NCBI GenBank assembly: GCA_963727075.1
Contig: CAVSET010000006.1
Location: forward strand, 1,178,001 to 1,242,000
DNA from: Bog-756 sp963727075
GTDB taxonomy: Bacteria > Actinomycetota > Acidimicrobiia > Acidimicrobiales > RAAP-2
Direction: 5' to 3'
DNA length: 64,000 nt
The notes under the pieces are model-generated. The model saw nothing but the letters and a program-made list of their open reading frames with translations. It was not told where the DNA came from and searched no databases. Of this stretch, positions 9,370 through 18,707 are shown piece by piece. Each line of letters begins with the position of its first letter. The first letter of the stretch is position 1. The translations under genes were made by a program, and so were the position numbers.

Positions 9370-10599
9370 CTAATTGTGAATGAGTTTGATGTAGTCGAAC
9401 ATGGGGAGATAGAGGCAAATGACCATCGCGCCCACGCCAGCACCCATGAACACGGTCAAGAGCGGTTCGAGCAAGGCGGTCAGGTTGTTGACCGTCACCT
9501 CAATCTCTTGGTCATAGAACTCGGTCACCTTCTTCAGCATCCCGTCGAGTGCACCTGTTTGCTCACCCACCTCGACCATCTGGACAACCAAGGCCGGAAT
9601 GACCTCCTCGTGTTCGCGCAATGGGTCAGCCAGGGGCCGGCCGGCGCGAACACCGTTCTTGGCTTCGAGCAGCACGTCCCCCACGGTTCGGTTGCCGGCA
9701 ATGTCCGAGCAGATGTCCAACGATTCGAGGATTGGCACACCTGAGCTGATCAACGACGACAGAGTCCCGGTGACGCGAGCCAGTGCGACCTTGTGGAACA
9801 AGGACCCAAACACAGGTGGCTTCAAGATCAAGCGGTCCCACTTGCGCCGCCCGTCTTCCGTCGAGATCCACTTCCGCAAGCCGATGATGCCACCCACCAC
9901 GACCGCAATGATGAGCAACACCCATGGGCTCGTGATGATCTGGGAGATCTTGATGAGCACGCGGGTGGGAAACGGCAGCTTGCCACCCAAAGACTTGAAG
10001 AGGTTCTGAAAGACGGGGACGATGAATACGATCATGGCGGTGAAGATCACCACCATCACTCCGAGCACCACCGACGGGTAGGTCATCGCTGATCGAATGG
10101 TGCGATTGAGCTGAGCCTGCTTCTCGATGGTGTCGGCCAAGCTCTTCAGGACCTCGTCGAGGTTGCCGCCCACCTCACCGGCTTGAACCAGGGTGCAGAA
10201 GAGATGCGAGAAGATCTTAGGGTGCTTGGCACAGGCGGCAGAGAGCGAAGAGCCGTGCTCGAGGTCGAGGCGCACCTCGCCGAGTACCCCAGCAAGTGTC
10301 GGATTGTCGACCTGAGATACCAAGATCCCCAACGACCGAACGACAGACAGACCCGAATCGACCATCGTCGAGAGCTGTCGAGTGACGACCGCGACCTCGC
10401 GCAGCTTGACCCTATTTGAGATCCCGGGGATCTTGATCTCGGTCTTGAGGTTGACTGCCGACTTGGGCGTGACCGAGATGGGCATGTATCCCATCTCGCG
10501 GAGTCGCCTGACGACGAGCGCCATGCTGTCGCCCTCGAGTTGTCCCTCGACCAGGCTTCCGCCCCGGTCACGGACCTTGTAGTCAAATGTCAGTGCCAC
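9370..10599 (-). CDS. pilC: Type IV pilus inner-membrane platform protein PilC
   Basis: This 409-residue protein has the GspF/PilC layout: two repeats of a T2SSF domain (about residues 70-195 and 270-395), each preceding membrane helices. Recognisable stretches include TRQLSTMVDSGLSVVRSL, VQAGEVGGNLDEVL, and in the second repeat LISSGVPILESLDI and VEVGEQTGALDGML. A short N-terminal domain (FDYKVRDRGGSLVEGQLEG) precedes them. PilC sits in the inner membrane and links the assembly and retraction ATPases to the growing pilin helix. It lies between the pilT-like gene and the pilin genes in one minus-strand operon. Confidence 0.95.
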   Translation of the reverse strand: MALTFDYKVRDRGGSLVEGQLEGDSMALVVRRLREMGYMPISVTPKSAVNLKTEIKIPGISNRVKLREVAVVTRQLSTMVDSGLSVVRSLGILVSQVDNPTLAGVLGEVRLDLEHGSSLSAACAKHPKIFSHLFCTLVQAGEVGGNLDEVLKSLADTIEKQAQLNRTIRSAMTYPSVVLGVMVVIFTAMIVFIVPVFQNLFKSLGGKLPFPTRVLIKISQIITSPWVLLIIAVVVGGIIGLRKWISTEDGRRKWDRLILKPPVFGSLFHKVALARVTGTLSSLISSGVPILESLDICSDIAGNRTVGDVLLEAKNGVRAGRPLADPLREHEEVIPALVVQMVEVGEQTGALDGMLKKVTEFYDQEIEVTVNNLTALLEPLLTVFMGAGVGAMVICLYLPMFDYIKLIHN

Positions 10600-10629
10600 G
10601 ATGCCCCGATTCCTCGGTAGTTGGAATGA

Positions 10630-12297
10630 TCAATCTGAATTGAGGTGATTTCGGAGGTCCTCCTCGTTGGAGGAACGGTCGAGGGCGATGCTCTCCGAGA
10701 TGATGCCTTCCTTGACCAACTTCGCGAGCCCCTGGTCCATCGTCTGCATGCCGAAGGACGCGCCGACCTGCATCAACGAGTAGATCTGGTGGGTCTTCGA
10801 TTGGCGGATGAGGTTCCTGATCGCCGAAGTGCACATCAATACCTCGGCACAAGCTGCTCGCCCGGTGCCGTCCGTATTGACGACCAGCTGCTGGGTGACC
10901 ACACCCTCCAACGTGGCCGCCAGCATCACCCGGATCTGCTCCTGTTGGTTGGTCGGGAAGACGTCGATCACCCGGTCGATGGTCTGAGGCGCATCCTGGG
11001 TGTGGAGCGTGGCGAACACGAGGTGACCGGTCTCGGCGGCGGTGAGCGCCGTGGAGATGGTCTCGAGGTCCCGGAGCTCACCGACGAGGATCACGTCCGG
11101 GTCCTGCCGTAGCACTCGCCGCAAGGCCTCGGCAAAGGACGCCGTGTCCTCGCCGATCTCTCGTTGCGTGATGATGGACCGCTTGTGTTCGTGCAGGAAC
11201 TCGATGGGGTCCTCGACCGTCACGATGTGGAGCGGTTTGGTGCGGTTGATGATGTCCACCAGTGAGGCCAACGTCGTCGATTTCCCCGATCCGGTTGGAC
11301 CCGTGACCAGCACCAATCCTCGGCGGAGATCGGTGAACGACTTGATGGATTCGGGAAGGCCCAAAGTGTCGAACTCCGGCATGTCGTGAGGGATGGGGCG
11401 AAGGGCAGCGGCCACGGTGCCCCGCTGCAGCGAGACGTTGACACGGAAGCGGCCCACGCCGGAGATGGAGTGGGATGTGTCGAGCTCCAGCTCGGCCTCG
11501 AATCTCTCCCTCTGAGTCGCCGGAAGGATGCCGAACACCATGTCCCGGATGGTCTCGTTGCCCAGGACCGGGCAGTTCTCGATCTGACGGATCGCACCGT
11601 GCAGACGAATGGCCGCTGGCTGTTGTGCCGTCAGGTGGAGGTCAGAAGCACCTACCGCCACCGCATAGCGGAGGAGGTCGTCGATGTGGAACGGGGTGTC
11701 GTCCACTCGTTGGGGAAGGCCACGCTCCAACAGTCCCTCGACGCCGGACGCCGGACGCACCTGTTCGGGCTCTGGACCGGCGGCATCTCGGTGCGGGTCC
11801 GGCACTCGATCGGGCATCTCACCCGGGACCGGAGCAGGGGCAGCGTTCCCATTGCCGCGGAGCGCCCCGGCGATGACCACCGGATCTGCCAGGACCGGGT
11901 TGATCCGGCATCCGAGCCTCGACGCCAGAGAATCGAGGTCGTGCTCGGAGGGAGGCTCGCCGAACGCTACGGCCAGGACATTGCCGTCGAGCTGGACGGC
12001 GACAGCTTGGTACTCGTCAGCCACGTCCTCCGGCATCGCCGCCTGGGCGTCGGCGCCGATGTCCATCACGGCCAGATCGACGGCGGGAAGTTGCGCCAGA
12101 TGGGCCAGCGCTCCGACCACCACGCCTGGCAATGCCAGCTGGCGGCTGATCAGGAGCTCGGCGAGGGACTGCCCGGTGGCCCGCGATTCAGCCATGAGGG
12201 GCGCAATGTTCGCCTGGGTCTCGTAGCCACCCTGAACGAGTGCCTCGGCCAAGCGGGTCGACCATTCGACACGCGTCTCTGCGGTTAGCGGGCTCAT
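10630..12297 (-). CDS. PilT-type ATPase with N-terminal MshEN-like domain
   Basis: At 555 residues this is about 200 longer than an ordinary PilT. The N-terminal part (about 1-130) resembles an MshEN/GspE-N domain, a fold that binds cyclic di-GMP in related ATPases (ESRATGQSLAELLISRQLA, then VAVQLDGNVLAVAFGEP). A Pro/Glu-rich linker (about 150-200) joins it to a full PilT module: DLLRYAVAVGASDLHLTA, Walker A GPTGSGKST, Asp box TVEDPIEFLHEH, Walker B DVILVGELRD and the His box TGHLVFATLHTQDA. The retraction role is known for PilT; cyclic di-GMP control is inference. Its start overlaps the pilB stop by four bases. A separate, ordinary-length pilT is at 21044. Confidence 0.9.
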   Translation of the reverse strand: MSPLTAETRVEWSTRLAEALVQGGYETQANIAPLMAESRATGQSLAELLISRQLALPGVVVGALAHLAQLPAVDLAVMDIGADAQAAMPEDVADEYQAVAVQLDGNVLAVAFGEPPSEHDLDSLASRLGCRINPVLADPVVIAGALRGNGNAAPAPVPGEMPDRVPDPHRDAAGPEPEQVRPASGVEGLLERGLPQRVDDTPFHIDDLLRYAVAVGASDLHLTAQQPAAIRLHGAIRQIENCPVLGNETIRDMVFGILPATQRERFEAELELDTSHSISGVGRFRVNVSLQRGTVAAALRPIPHDMPEFDTLGLPESIKSFTDLRRGLVLVTGPTGSGKSTTLASLVDIINRTKPLHIVTVEDPIEFLHEHKRSIITQREIGEDTASFAEALRRVLRQDPDVILVGELRDLETISTALTAAETGHLVFATLHTQDAPQTIDRVIDVFPTNQQEQIRVMLAATLEGVVTQQLVVNTDGTGRAACAEVLMCTSAIRNLIRQSKTHQIYSLMQVGASFGMQTMDQGLAKLVKEGIISESIALDRSSNEEDLRNHLNSD

Positions 12298-14819
12298 GCG
12301 ACGACCCTCAGCACCTCTTCGAGGGTCGTCTCGCCCTCGATGGCCTTGCGGAGCCCGCTCTGGCGCAGCGTCATCATCCCCTGCGCCACTGCGATCCTAT
12401 GGATTTCTTCCACCGATCCTCCCTCGATAATGGTGCGTTCGATCTCTTCGCTCATGGGGAGCAACTCAGCGAGCGCCTTGCGTCCCCGGTACCCGGTGTT
12501 GGCGCATGCGGAGCAACCAACCGACCGGTACACCTTGGACATCCCGCCAACCTCCTCTACTTCATCGGGTTTCCAGCCCGCAGCTTGAATGTCGGCCTCA
12601 CTGGGCTCGTAGGCCTCCTTGCAGTGCGTACACAGCCGGCGCGCCAGGCGTTGCGCCAGTACGCCGGAAAGGGCCGACGTGACCAGAAAGGGCTCGAGGC
12701 CCATCTCGATCAATCGCATGGGAGTGGCGGCGGCGTTGTTGGTGTGCAGCGTGGCCAGCACCATGTGGCCGGTCAGGGCCGCTTCGATGGCGATGACCGC
12801 CGTCTCCTTGTCGCGGATCTCACCGACCAGAACGATGTCCGGATCGGATCTCAGGATCGATCTCAACGCTGAGGCGAACGTCAACCCAGCCTTCGTATTG
12901 AGTTGCACCTGGTTTACGCCGCGAAGCTGCAGCTCGACCGGGTCCTCGACGGTGATGATGTTCTTCTCCGGCGAGTTGAGCGCGGTGAGCGTCGTGTAGA
13001 GCGTGGTGGACTTCCCTGAGCCTGTCGGCCCGGTGACCAGGATCGTGCCGTACGGTTTGGTGTAGAGCTGCTCGTAGGTGGCAAGCAGGTCCTCGTCGAA
13101 CCCGAGATCGGCAAAGCCCAGCACGACGCTCGACTTGTCGAGCACCCGCATCACGACTTTTTCGCCGTGAATGGTCGGGAGGGTCGCCATGCGGAGGTCA
13201 ATGCCCTTGGCCCCCACATTGAGGGAGATACGACCGTCTTGCGGTATCCGGTGCTCGGCCACGTTCATGTCGGCCATGACCTTCAGCCTCGTCGTGACCG
13301 CCGCCGAGATGGCCCGAGGAGCAGTGGACACGTCGTGGAGCACTCCGTCGATGCGGTACCGGATCCGGAGCTCCGCTCCGGTGGGCTCGACGTGGACGTC
13401 CGATGCCCGCTCGTTGAGGGCCTGAAGGATGAGCAGGTTGACGTAGCGAACGATGGGCGCGTCCTCGGTGATGACCTGGATGTCGTCGACACCGCTATCA
13501 GGGGACCCGGATCCATCGAAACCGAGCGACGCCTCCACGGCCATGTCGGCGGCATCGGCCCCGCTGTTGAAGGCCCGACCGATGTATGCGCTGATCTGAG
13601 ACCGCGTGGCCACGACCACGGTGAAGTTGCGGCCCATGATGGTGCGAAGGTCGTCCATGGCGAAGACATCGGTGGGATTGGAGGCCGCGACCACCGGCGT
13701 GCCGTTGTCGTTGGCGATGACGACCACGTTGTGATAGCGCGCCGTCGCCTCGGGTATGGTCCCGACCTCGTTGAAGTCCACCCCCACGGCGTCGAGATCG
13801 ACGAATTCGAGCCCCATCTCCTGGGCCATGCCCCACATCAGGTCGGCCTCACTAACCAGCTTCTGGGCAGTGAGGATGCGGGCGACACTCTGCCCGCCTC
13901 GGTCATGCTCCTCCAGGACGGCCTTCATGTCTTCCAGCGAGACCCGTCCCCCGTCGACCAGGGCCTTGGCCAGCGGAGGGAACAACGCGGTCTCGACCGA
14001 CTCGTCGCCTACATGAGGCTCTGGTCGGATGTCGTCATCATGCTCACCTTGCTGCTCCTGATAGGTGGCGACCGCTTCAGCTACCAGGTCAGCGGCCATC
14101 TCGGTGGAGTCGGCATCTTCCTGGACCTCGTCGTCGATCGTCACCGACCGGGCCAATTCCGCCAGCCTGTCAGTGCCCACCATCGGCTCGGGCGGCCCGG
14201 GCTCGACCATCGGGATGCCCATGGGGGGCTCGTCCGTCGTCATCGCTTCGCTCGCCGGGCCCGGGGTCGTAGACGGTGGTGGTGGTGGTGGTGTGTCGTC
14301 CGGCAGAACGCCGGCGTCCCCCGGGCTCCCTCCTTCGGTGATGGCGCCCTCTGCGCTGACGACGTCCGCGCTGACCACCTCGGTGTTGGCTGTCTGACCT
14401 CGGTTCTTGTCCTTCTTGCTCCTCGGCACCATCTCCGAGCGATCGGCCCGCGGGCTGTCGAATGGGCCGCTTCCGGCAGGCGCCTCGTCGACCTGGTGGT
14501 GGGACGGCTGTTCGTCGCCCGTCGACCCGAACAGCTGGTCCAGGTAGTCACCGATCTGGTCTCTGGACGCGACGACGGAGATGAAATCCCGGCCGATGGA
14601 CTCCCGCAGCGTGTCCTCGGCACTGACATCGTCCGGATCCGAGGTGGCGATCACCGGAGTGCCAAACCGGCGCTTGATGACCACCACGTGGTGGCGGCGG
14701 GAGAGCGACTCAGGCAGGATCTCGCCCGCGGCCGGGTCCACCCCGTAGGTGTCCAGATCGACAAACTCGAGGTCGTGCTCCCTGGCCATCACGCGCGTGG
14801 CATCGACATCAGGCATCAA
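12294..14819 (-). CDS. pilB: Pilus extension ATPase PilB with two MshEN-type regions
   Basis: The 841-residue protein is the assembly ATPase of the type IV pilus. The first ~105 residues are a partial MshEN-like unit (EHDLEFVDLDTYGVD to QIGDYLDQLF) without the usual N-terminal ligand-binding half. A long acidic Pro-rich linker follows (about 110-275, with a run of prolines). A second, complete MshEN unit spans about 280-415 (LAKALVDGGRVSLEDMKAVL and ILTAQKLVSEADLMWGMAQE). The C-terminal ATPase has GPTGSGKSTTLY (Walker A), TVEDPVELQL, DIVLVGEIRD, HMVLATLHTN and a zinc-type Cys4 region (CTHC, CSAC). It starts the minus-strand pilB-pilT-pilC-pilin operon and overlaps the next gene by four bases. 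Confidence 0.93.
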   Translation of the reverse strand: MMPDVDATRVMAREHDLEFVDLDTYGVDPAAGEILPESLSRRHHVVVIKRRFGTPVIATSDPDDVSAEDTLRESIGRDFISVVASRDQIGDYLDQLFGSTGDEQPSHHQVDEAPAGSGPFDSPRADRSEMVPRSKKDKNRGQTANTEVVSADVVSAEGAITEGGSPGDAGVLPDDTPPPPPPSTTPGPASEAMTTDEPPMGIPMVEPGPPEPMVGTDRLAELARSVTIDDEVQEDADSTEMAADLVAEAVATYQEQQGEHDDDIRPEPHVGDESVETALFPPLAKALVDGGRVSLEDMKAVLEEHDRGGQSVARILTAQKLVSEADLMWGMAQEMGLEFVDLDAVGVDFNEVGTIPEATARYHNVVVIANDNGTPVVAASNPTDVFAMDDLRTIMGRNFTVVVATRSQISAYIGRAFNSGADAADMAVEASLGFDGSGSPDSGVDDIQVITEDAPIVRYVNLLILQALNERASDVHVEPTGAELRIRYRIDGVLHDVSTAPRAISAAVTTRLKVMADMNVAEHRIPQDGRISLNVGAKGIDLRMATLPTIHGEKVVMRVLDKSSVVLGFADLGFDEDLLATYEQLYTKPYGTILVTGPTGSGKSTTLYTTLTALNSPEKNIITVEDPVELQLRGVNQVQLNTKAGLTFASALRSILRSDPDIVLVGEIRDKETAVIAIEAALTGHMVLATLHTNNAAATPMRLIEMGLEPFLVTSALSGVLAQRLARRLCTHCKEAYEPSEADIQAAGWKPDEVEEVGGMSKVYRSVGCSACANTGYRGRKALAELLPMSEEIERTIIEGGSVEEIHRIAVAQGMMTLRQSGLRKAIEGETTLEEVLRVVA

Positions 14820-14865
14820 TCAACCATCGGCAGACTGGAGCCTGAGATTGAATGCCAATCCAGGG

Positions 14866-14896
14866 GCTCCCACCCTGCTCGCGACGGGGTGGGAGC
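14866..14896 (-). promoter_or_regulatory. Hairpin in the pilB leader
   Basis: A perfect 10-base-pair stem (GCTCCCACCC with GGGTGGGAGC) closes on an 11-base loop, about 45 bases upstream of the pilB start. It is not followed by a T-run in the pilB direction, so a simple terminator or attenuator is not demonstrated. The rest of the 288-base divergent gap between pilB and the peptidase-like gene shows no gene. Confidence 0.4.
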
Positions 14897-15107
14897 TTCG
14901 TCGGGCTCCGGCATCGGCGCCGCCCCGGACGCAAGAACCGGGCATGCCGAGAGGGATCTGCTTGACTGAGAATGGCTCCGGTGACTGACTCGGCGCCGAC
15001 ACCCCGGGCAGCCCGCGTCGCTCCACCGACAGGCTCGGCCTGCCGGCCTTACCGCAGGTCCCCGGCCATGTCACGCCCTGCTATTTGGTTAGTTTCGAGT
15101 ACCTACC

Positions 15108-15914
15108 ATGATCTCCAGCGATGCCCCACGACTCGTAGCCACCGTGTTGTCAGCCGGAGTGATCGGGCTGTTCGTCGGGTCGTTCCTCAACGTCGTCATC
15201 TACCGCACCCCGCGGCGTCTCTCCGTCGCCGGGCCCCGCTCCTTCTGCCCGACCTGCCGGCACCAGCTGAGCTGGTGGGAGAACGTGCCGGTGGTGTCGT
15301 GGATCGCCCTGCGCGGTCGATGCCACACCTGCGGTCAGCCGATCTCGGTTCGGTACCCGCTCGTCGAGCTGGGGACCGCCGTCAGCTTTGCCCTGGTCAC
15401 ATGGGGTTGGCGGGGCAGTCTCGTCTCCGCGGGGTACTGCGTCCTGGCCGCCTCGATGATCGCCGTCAGCCTCATCGAGTACAGCCGGGTCCGGGCTCCG
15501 TTGTCCGTCGCCGCCATCGGTACCGCCGCCGCCGAATCGCTGCTGGTGGTAGCGGGCGGTTGGCAGCACCACTGGCGCATCGTGGTCGGATCGCTCATCG
15601 GAGCCGGTATCGCCTTCCTCACGCTCTCCGTGCTCCGGGCGGTGGATCCGGAGTGCCTCGATCCCCAGGGTCATGGCCGCACTGCCCTTCTGGTGGCCGG
15701 CTGTTGGTGTGGAGGGCTGGGTGCCGTTCCCGCCGCCGTCGGCGTCGCCACCTGGATCGTCGCCTACTTCGCCTGCGTGGTGGGCGCACGATGGGCACAC
15801 GATCGCCGGGAACACGAACCAGGCCCCGCATCCGCCGGTGGCCCGGTTCTGAACACACCACTGGTCTCGGCGCTCGTCTTCGCCATGGTGGTGTCCTTCA
15901 TTGTGGGAGCATGA
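15108..15914 (+). CDS. Prepilin peptidase-like membrane protein with degenerate catalytic site
   Basis: The N-terminal third is a clear PilD/TFPP domain: GLFVGSFLNVVIYRTPRRLS, then two CxxC pairs (CPTC and CHTC) separated as in active enzymes, and RYPLVELGTA. Six or so further membrane segments follow. However, the two aspartates that cleave prepilins are not seen. At the first site SLIEYSRVRAPLS replaces the usual ID-containing motif. At the second, LDPQGHGRTALLVAG stands where GxGDxK is expected. The protein may retain only the methyltransferase-type domain, or be inactive. It is divergent from pilB and followed 18 bases later by a response-regulator gene. Identity as a family member is firm; activity is doubtful. 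Confidence 0.85.
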   Translation: MISSDAPRLVATVLSAGVIGLFVGSFLNVVIYRTPRRLSVAGPRSFCPTCRHQLSWWENVPVVSWIALRGRCHTCGQPISVRYPLVELGTAVSFALVTWGWRGSLVSAGYCVLAASMIAVSLIEYSRVRAPLSVAAIGTAAAESLLVVAGGWQHHWRIVVGSLIGAGIAFLTLSVLRAVDPECLDPQGHGRTALLVAGCWCGGLGAVPAAVGVATWIVAYFACVVGARWAHDRREHEPGPASAGGPVLNTPLVSALVFAMVVSFIVGA

Positions 15915-15932
15915 CGAACCTACGATTGGGGA

Positions 15933-16664
15933 ATGAGCATCGTCGAACCTCGTGGACGCGATGCACCACCGGGTCACCGGGCCGCCGCGTCCGAGCACCC
16001 GGCCCCCCACCGAGTGGTCGTAGTCGACGACCATGAACTCCTGCGAGCGGGGACCCGGCGCATCCTCGACGAAGCCACCGGGTTCACGGTGGTGGGAGAG
16101 GCGGCGGACGGGAACACCGCGCTGCGAGTGGTCGGTGATCTGAAACCTGATGCCGTCCTGGTGGACATCCGGCTCCCGGACATGAACGGCATCGATCTGG
16201 CCCGCCAGATCTTGCGGGACCATCCCGACACCACCGTGCTCGTACTCAGCGCGTATGACGACCAGACCTACGTACGGGCCGCCCTGGCGGCCGGGGTTGC
16301 CGGCTACCTGCTGAAGACGGCGCCAAGCGGGGAGCTGCTCCGCTCTCTTCGGGCCGCATGTGATGGCCAGACGATCGCCGGTACCCATCCAACAGGGCGT
16401 GGGGAGAAGGATGTCGCCTGGTCTCCTGGAGACTCGGTGCCTCAATTGACGGCGCGCGAGCAGGACGTCGTGCGCCTGGTGTCACGGGGGATGAGCAACA
16501 AGGCCATTGGCCACGAGCTCGGCATCAGCCCCCGCACAGTCGAAGGCCACCTCAACCATGTGTTCGACAAGCTCGGCGCCACCTCCCGCACCGAGCTGGT
16601 GCACTACTCCCTAGCCAACAAGCTGTTCGCCACCGCCTCGCCGGACGACCCGGGTTCACCATGA
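15933..16664 (+). CDS. NarL/FixJ-type response regulator
   Basis: This 243-residue two-component regulator has a receiver domain with the acidic pair in VVVVDDHE (about 28-35), the phosphoacceptor Asp in VLVDIRLPD (near 77) and the conserved Lys in YLLKTAP. A short linker leads to a LuxR-type helix-turn-helix (LTAREQDVVRLVSRGMSNKA, then LGISPRTVEGHL). It overlaps the following sensor-kinase gene by four bases, so the two form one pair. Its position between the pilus ATPase genes and pilT/pilM makes control of pilus genes a reasonable guess, but no operator is visible. Confidence 0.93.
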   Translation: MSIVEPRGRDAPPGHRAAASEHPAPHRVVVVDDHELLRAGTRRILDEATGFTVVGEAADGNTALRVVGDLKPDAVLVDIRLPDMNGIDLARQILRDHPDTTVLVLSAYDDQTYVRAALAAGVAGYLLKTAPSGELLRSLRAACDGQTIAGTHPTGRGEKDVAWSPGDSVPQLTAREQDVVRLVSRGMSNKAIGHELGISPRTVEGHLNHVFDKLGATSRTELVHYSLANKLFATASPDDPGSP

Positions 16665-18250
16665 GGACCAGGGCGGCAACGGATGACTTGAAGCTCATGA
16701 CCCGGGACGATCGGTTGAGCCCCGGGCCCGCCCGTCCGACTCCGGATCCGGCTCCGGAACGGCCAGATCCGGTCCCCTCCGACTCGGCCGAACGACCCTG
16801 GTCTCAGTCAGCGTTTTGGACTCTCCAGCTCATCGTCCTGGCTCTCTACCTCGGCCGACTGGCCGCAGTGGTCGCCTTCCACCTCGACACCACATCGGTT
16901 GCCGTCGAGTTCTCGACCCTTGCCCTCTTTCTCGTGCCGGTCGTCTATGCCGCCCTCAACTACGGCATGAGCGGTGCCGTGGCCACGACGGCATGGATCT
17001 CGGTTCTCGCCGTACCGAGGTTCCTCTCCTACGCAGGCGCTCACCAGTACGTGGCGGCGTGGGCGGAGCTGTTGCAGATCGTCCTCCTCAATGCGCTGGC
17101 GTTCCTCATCGGGCAGAGGGTGTCGGCCGAGCGGGAGGCCCGCCGGTTGGCTGAGTCCGCTCGCGAAGCCCACCTGAGCGCCGAGGCGCTGTACCGCGAC
17201 CTGTTCGATTCCAACCAAGCGCCCATCCTCTTCGTCGATTCGAGCGGCCAGGTCGTGGAGGCCAACGCCGCCGCCCTCCGCGCCTTTCCCCCTAAGGATC
17301 ATCCCTTCCGACCAGCAGGTTCTGCGGTTGCCGGCCCCATGCGCCTTGTGGACATGATCGGGCCCGATGCTGCCGCCCAGGTGCTCTCCCAGTTGGTCGC
17401 CCGACCAAGTCCTCGAGACGGGGATGGAGCTGCCAACCCGTCGGTGACCGACCTGGTCGAACCGGTCGCCTTCGAGGTCGACGGGCAATCGGTGCTCTAT
17501 CGGCCGGCGGTCACCAAGGTGGGGAGGACTGAGGACGACCGGAGGATGCAGGTCGTCTTCGAGGACGTCACCACCGAGACTCACCGTCACGATCGGATGG
17601 AGGCCTACGCGGCACGCGTGGTACTGGGTCAAGAGGAGGAGCGTCGTCACATCGCCCAAGAGCTTCACGACGGACCCGTCCAATCGCTCATCCATCTCTG
17701 CCGCCAGATCGACGCCATCTCCGGAAAGAGCGTCGATGATGTCGCGGCTCGTTCCTTGTCCGAGTTGCGCCAGCTGGTGGAGCAGACGGTCGGCGAGCTT
17801 CGAGCCATCGCCCGGGGTCTGCGACCCTCGATACTAGACGACCTCGGATTGGAAGCCTCGATACAGCAGATGCTGGTCGAAGCGGGGGCTCGGCAGGGTT
17901 TCGAGACCTCGTTCGGCATCACCGGAGCCGAGCGGAGGCTGCCGCCCACCACCGAACTGGCCCTCTTCCGGATCACCCAGGAGGCCCTCTCCAACATCGA
18001 GCGCCACGCGGCACCGAACCGGGTGGCGGTGGGGATGGACTTCGAATCGGGCGCACTCCGACTACTGGTCAAGGACGACGGGGTGGGCTTCGATGCGACG
18101 GATGGGCCCTCGAAGGCGGGATCCCAGTCACTCGGCCTCCCGGGGATGGTCGAGCGGGCCCACCTGATCGGCGCCCGCCTGACCATCCACTCGAGCGTGG
18201 GCGGCGGGACCACCGTTGATGTCTGGGTTCCGGCAACCAGTATCGAATAG
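16661..18250 (+). CDS. Membrane sensor histidine kinase (HisKA_3 type)
   Basis: The 529-residue kinase has four predicted transmembrane segments in about residues 45-155, a PAS-like domain (about 180-300, LFDSNQAPILFVDSSGQVVE), a HisKA_3 dimerisation domain with the phospho-His in AQELHDGPVQSL (about residue 334), and a HATPase domain (ITQEALSNIERHA, DDGVGFDA, then LGLPGMVERAHLIGA). This is the architecture of NarX/DegS-like kinases that pair with NarL-type regulators. It overlaps the regulator gene by four bases. The ligand sensed is unknown. Confidence 0.93.
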   Translation: MRTRAATDDLKLMTRDDRLSPGPARPTPDPAPERPDPVPSDSAERPWSQSAFWTLQLIVLALYLGRLAAVVAFHLDTTSVAVEFSTLALFLVPVVYAALNYGMSGAVATTAWISVLAVPRFLSYAGAHQYVAAWAELLQIVLLNALAFLIGQRVSAEREARRLAESAREAHLSAEALYRDLFDSNQAPILFVDSSGQVVEANAAALRAFPPKDHPFRPAGSAVAGPMRLVDMIGPDAAAQVLSQLVARPSPRDGDGAANPSVTDLVEPVAFEVDGQSVLYRPAVTKVGRTEDDRRMQVVFEDVTTETHRHDRMEAYAARVVLGQEEERRHIAQELHDGPVQSLIHLCRQIDAISGKSVDDVAARSLSELRQLVEQTVGELRAIARGLRPSILDDLGLEASIQQMLVEAGARQGFETSFGITGAERRLPPTTELALFRITQEALSNIERHAAPNRVAVGMDFESGALRLLVKDDGVGFDATDGPSKAGSQSLGLPGMVERAHLIGARLTIHSSVGGGTTVDVWVPATSIE

Positions 18251-18275
18251 TATCGATGTTATTACCGCGATTAGC

Positions 18276-18707
18276 GTGGCGAAGATCCAATTAGACAACG
18301 AATATGTGACTTTCCCGGTTCCGACGGAGTGGAACGAGCCGAAGCAACTGTCACTCAACCGACATCAAACGGAAGGTTTCCGTCTCATCAATTCGTGGGA
18401 TACTGGAGCCGTGGAAGAGATCATCATCGAGTCCTGCCATAGCACCTGGATCATCGATATGGAGAACTCTCGGTTCCGCAGGGTGGTGAAGGGATCCAAC
18501 AACCATTCCACTCCGGCATCGACCGAATGGCAGGCGTGCTATGGCGTCGAGATCGATCCATTGTCGGAGTCCTTCGTCGTGCTTCTCAATCCCGAGGGGA
18601 CGCGGCTCCTTCGCAGTTGGCGGCACGTGGAGCACTGCTCGCAATGCGGCGGCGAAGCCACCTCGGAGCTCTCCCTGCGGGATCTGCGCTCCGCAGTGCG
18701 TGGCTGA
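18276..18707 (+). CDS. Hypothetical protein with C-terminal CxxC
   Basis: I do not recognise this protein. From a GTG at 18276 it would have 143 residues; an in-frame ATG at 18216 would overlap the kinase gene. It has no membrane segment or signal peptide. The middle has a WIIDMENSRFRRVVKG stretch and the end has HCSQCGGE, a possible metal site. Base composition is visibly lower in GC than the neighbouring genes, which hints at foreign origin. Confidence 0.55.
   Translation: MAKIQLDNEYVTFPVPTEWNEPKQLSLNRHQTEGFRLINSWDTGAVEEIIIESCHSTWIIDMENSRFRRVVKGSNNHSTPASTEWQACYGVEIDPLSESFVVLLNPEGTRLLRSWRHVEHCSQCGGEATSELSLRDLRSAVRG

Noticed and set aside
14900..14970. GEMM-like fragment GGACGCAAGAACCGGG in the pilB divergent region
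   Set aside because: Only part of the conserved core resembles the cyclic di-GMP-I class; the required flanking stems are not seen.
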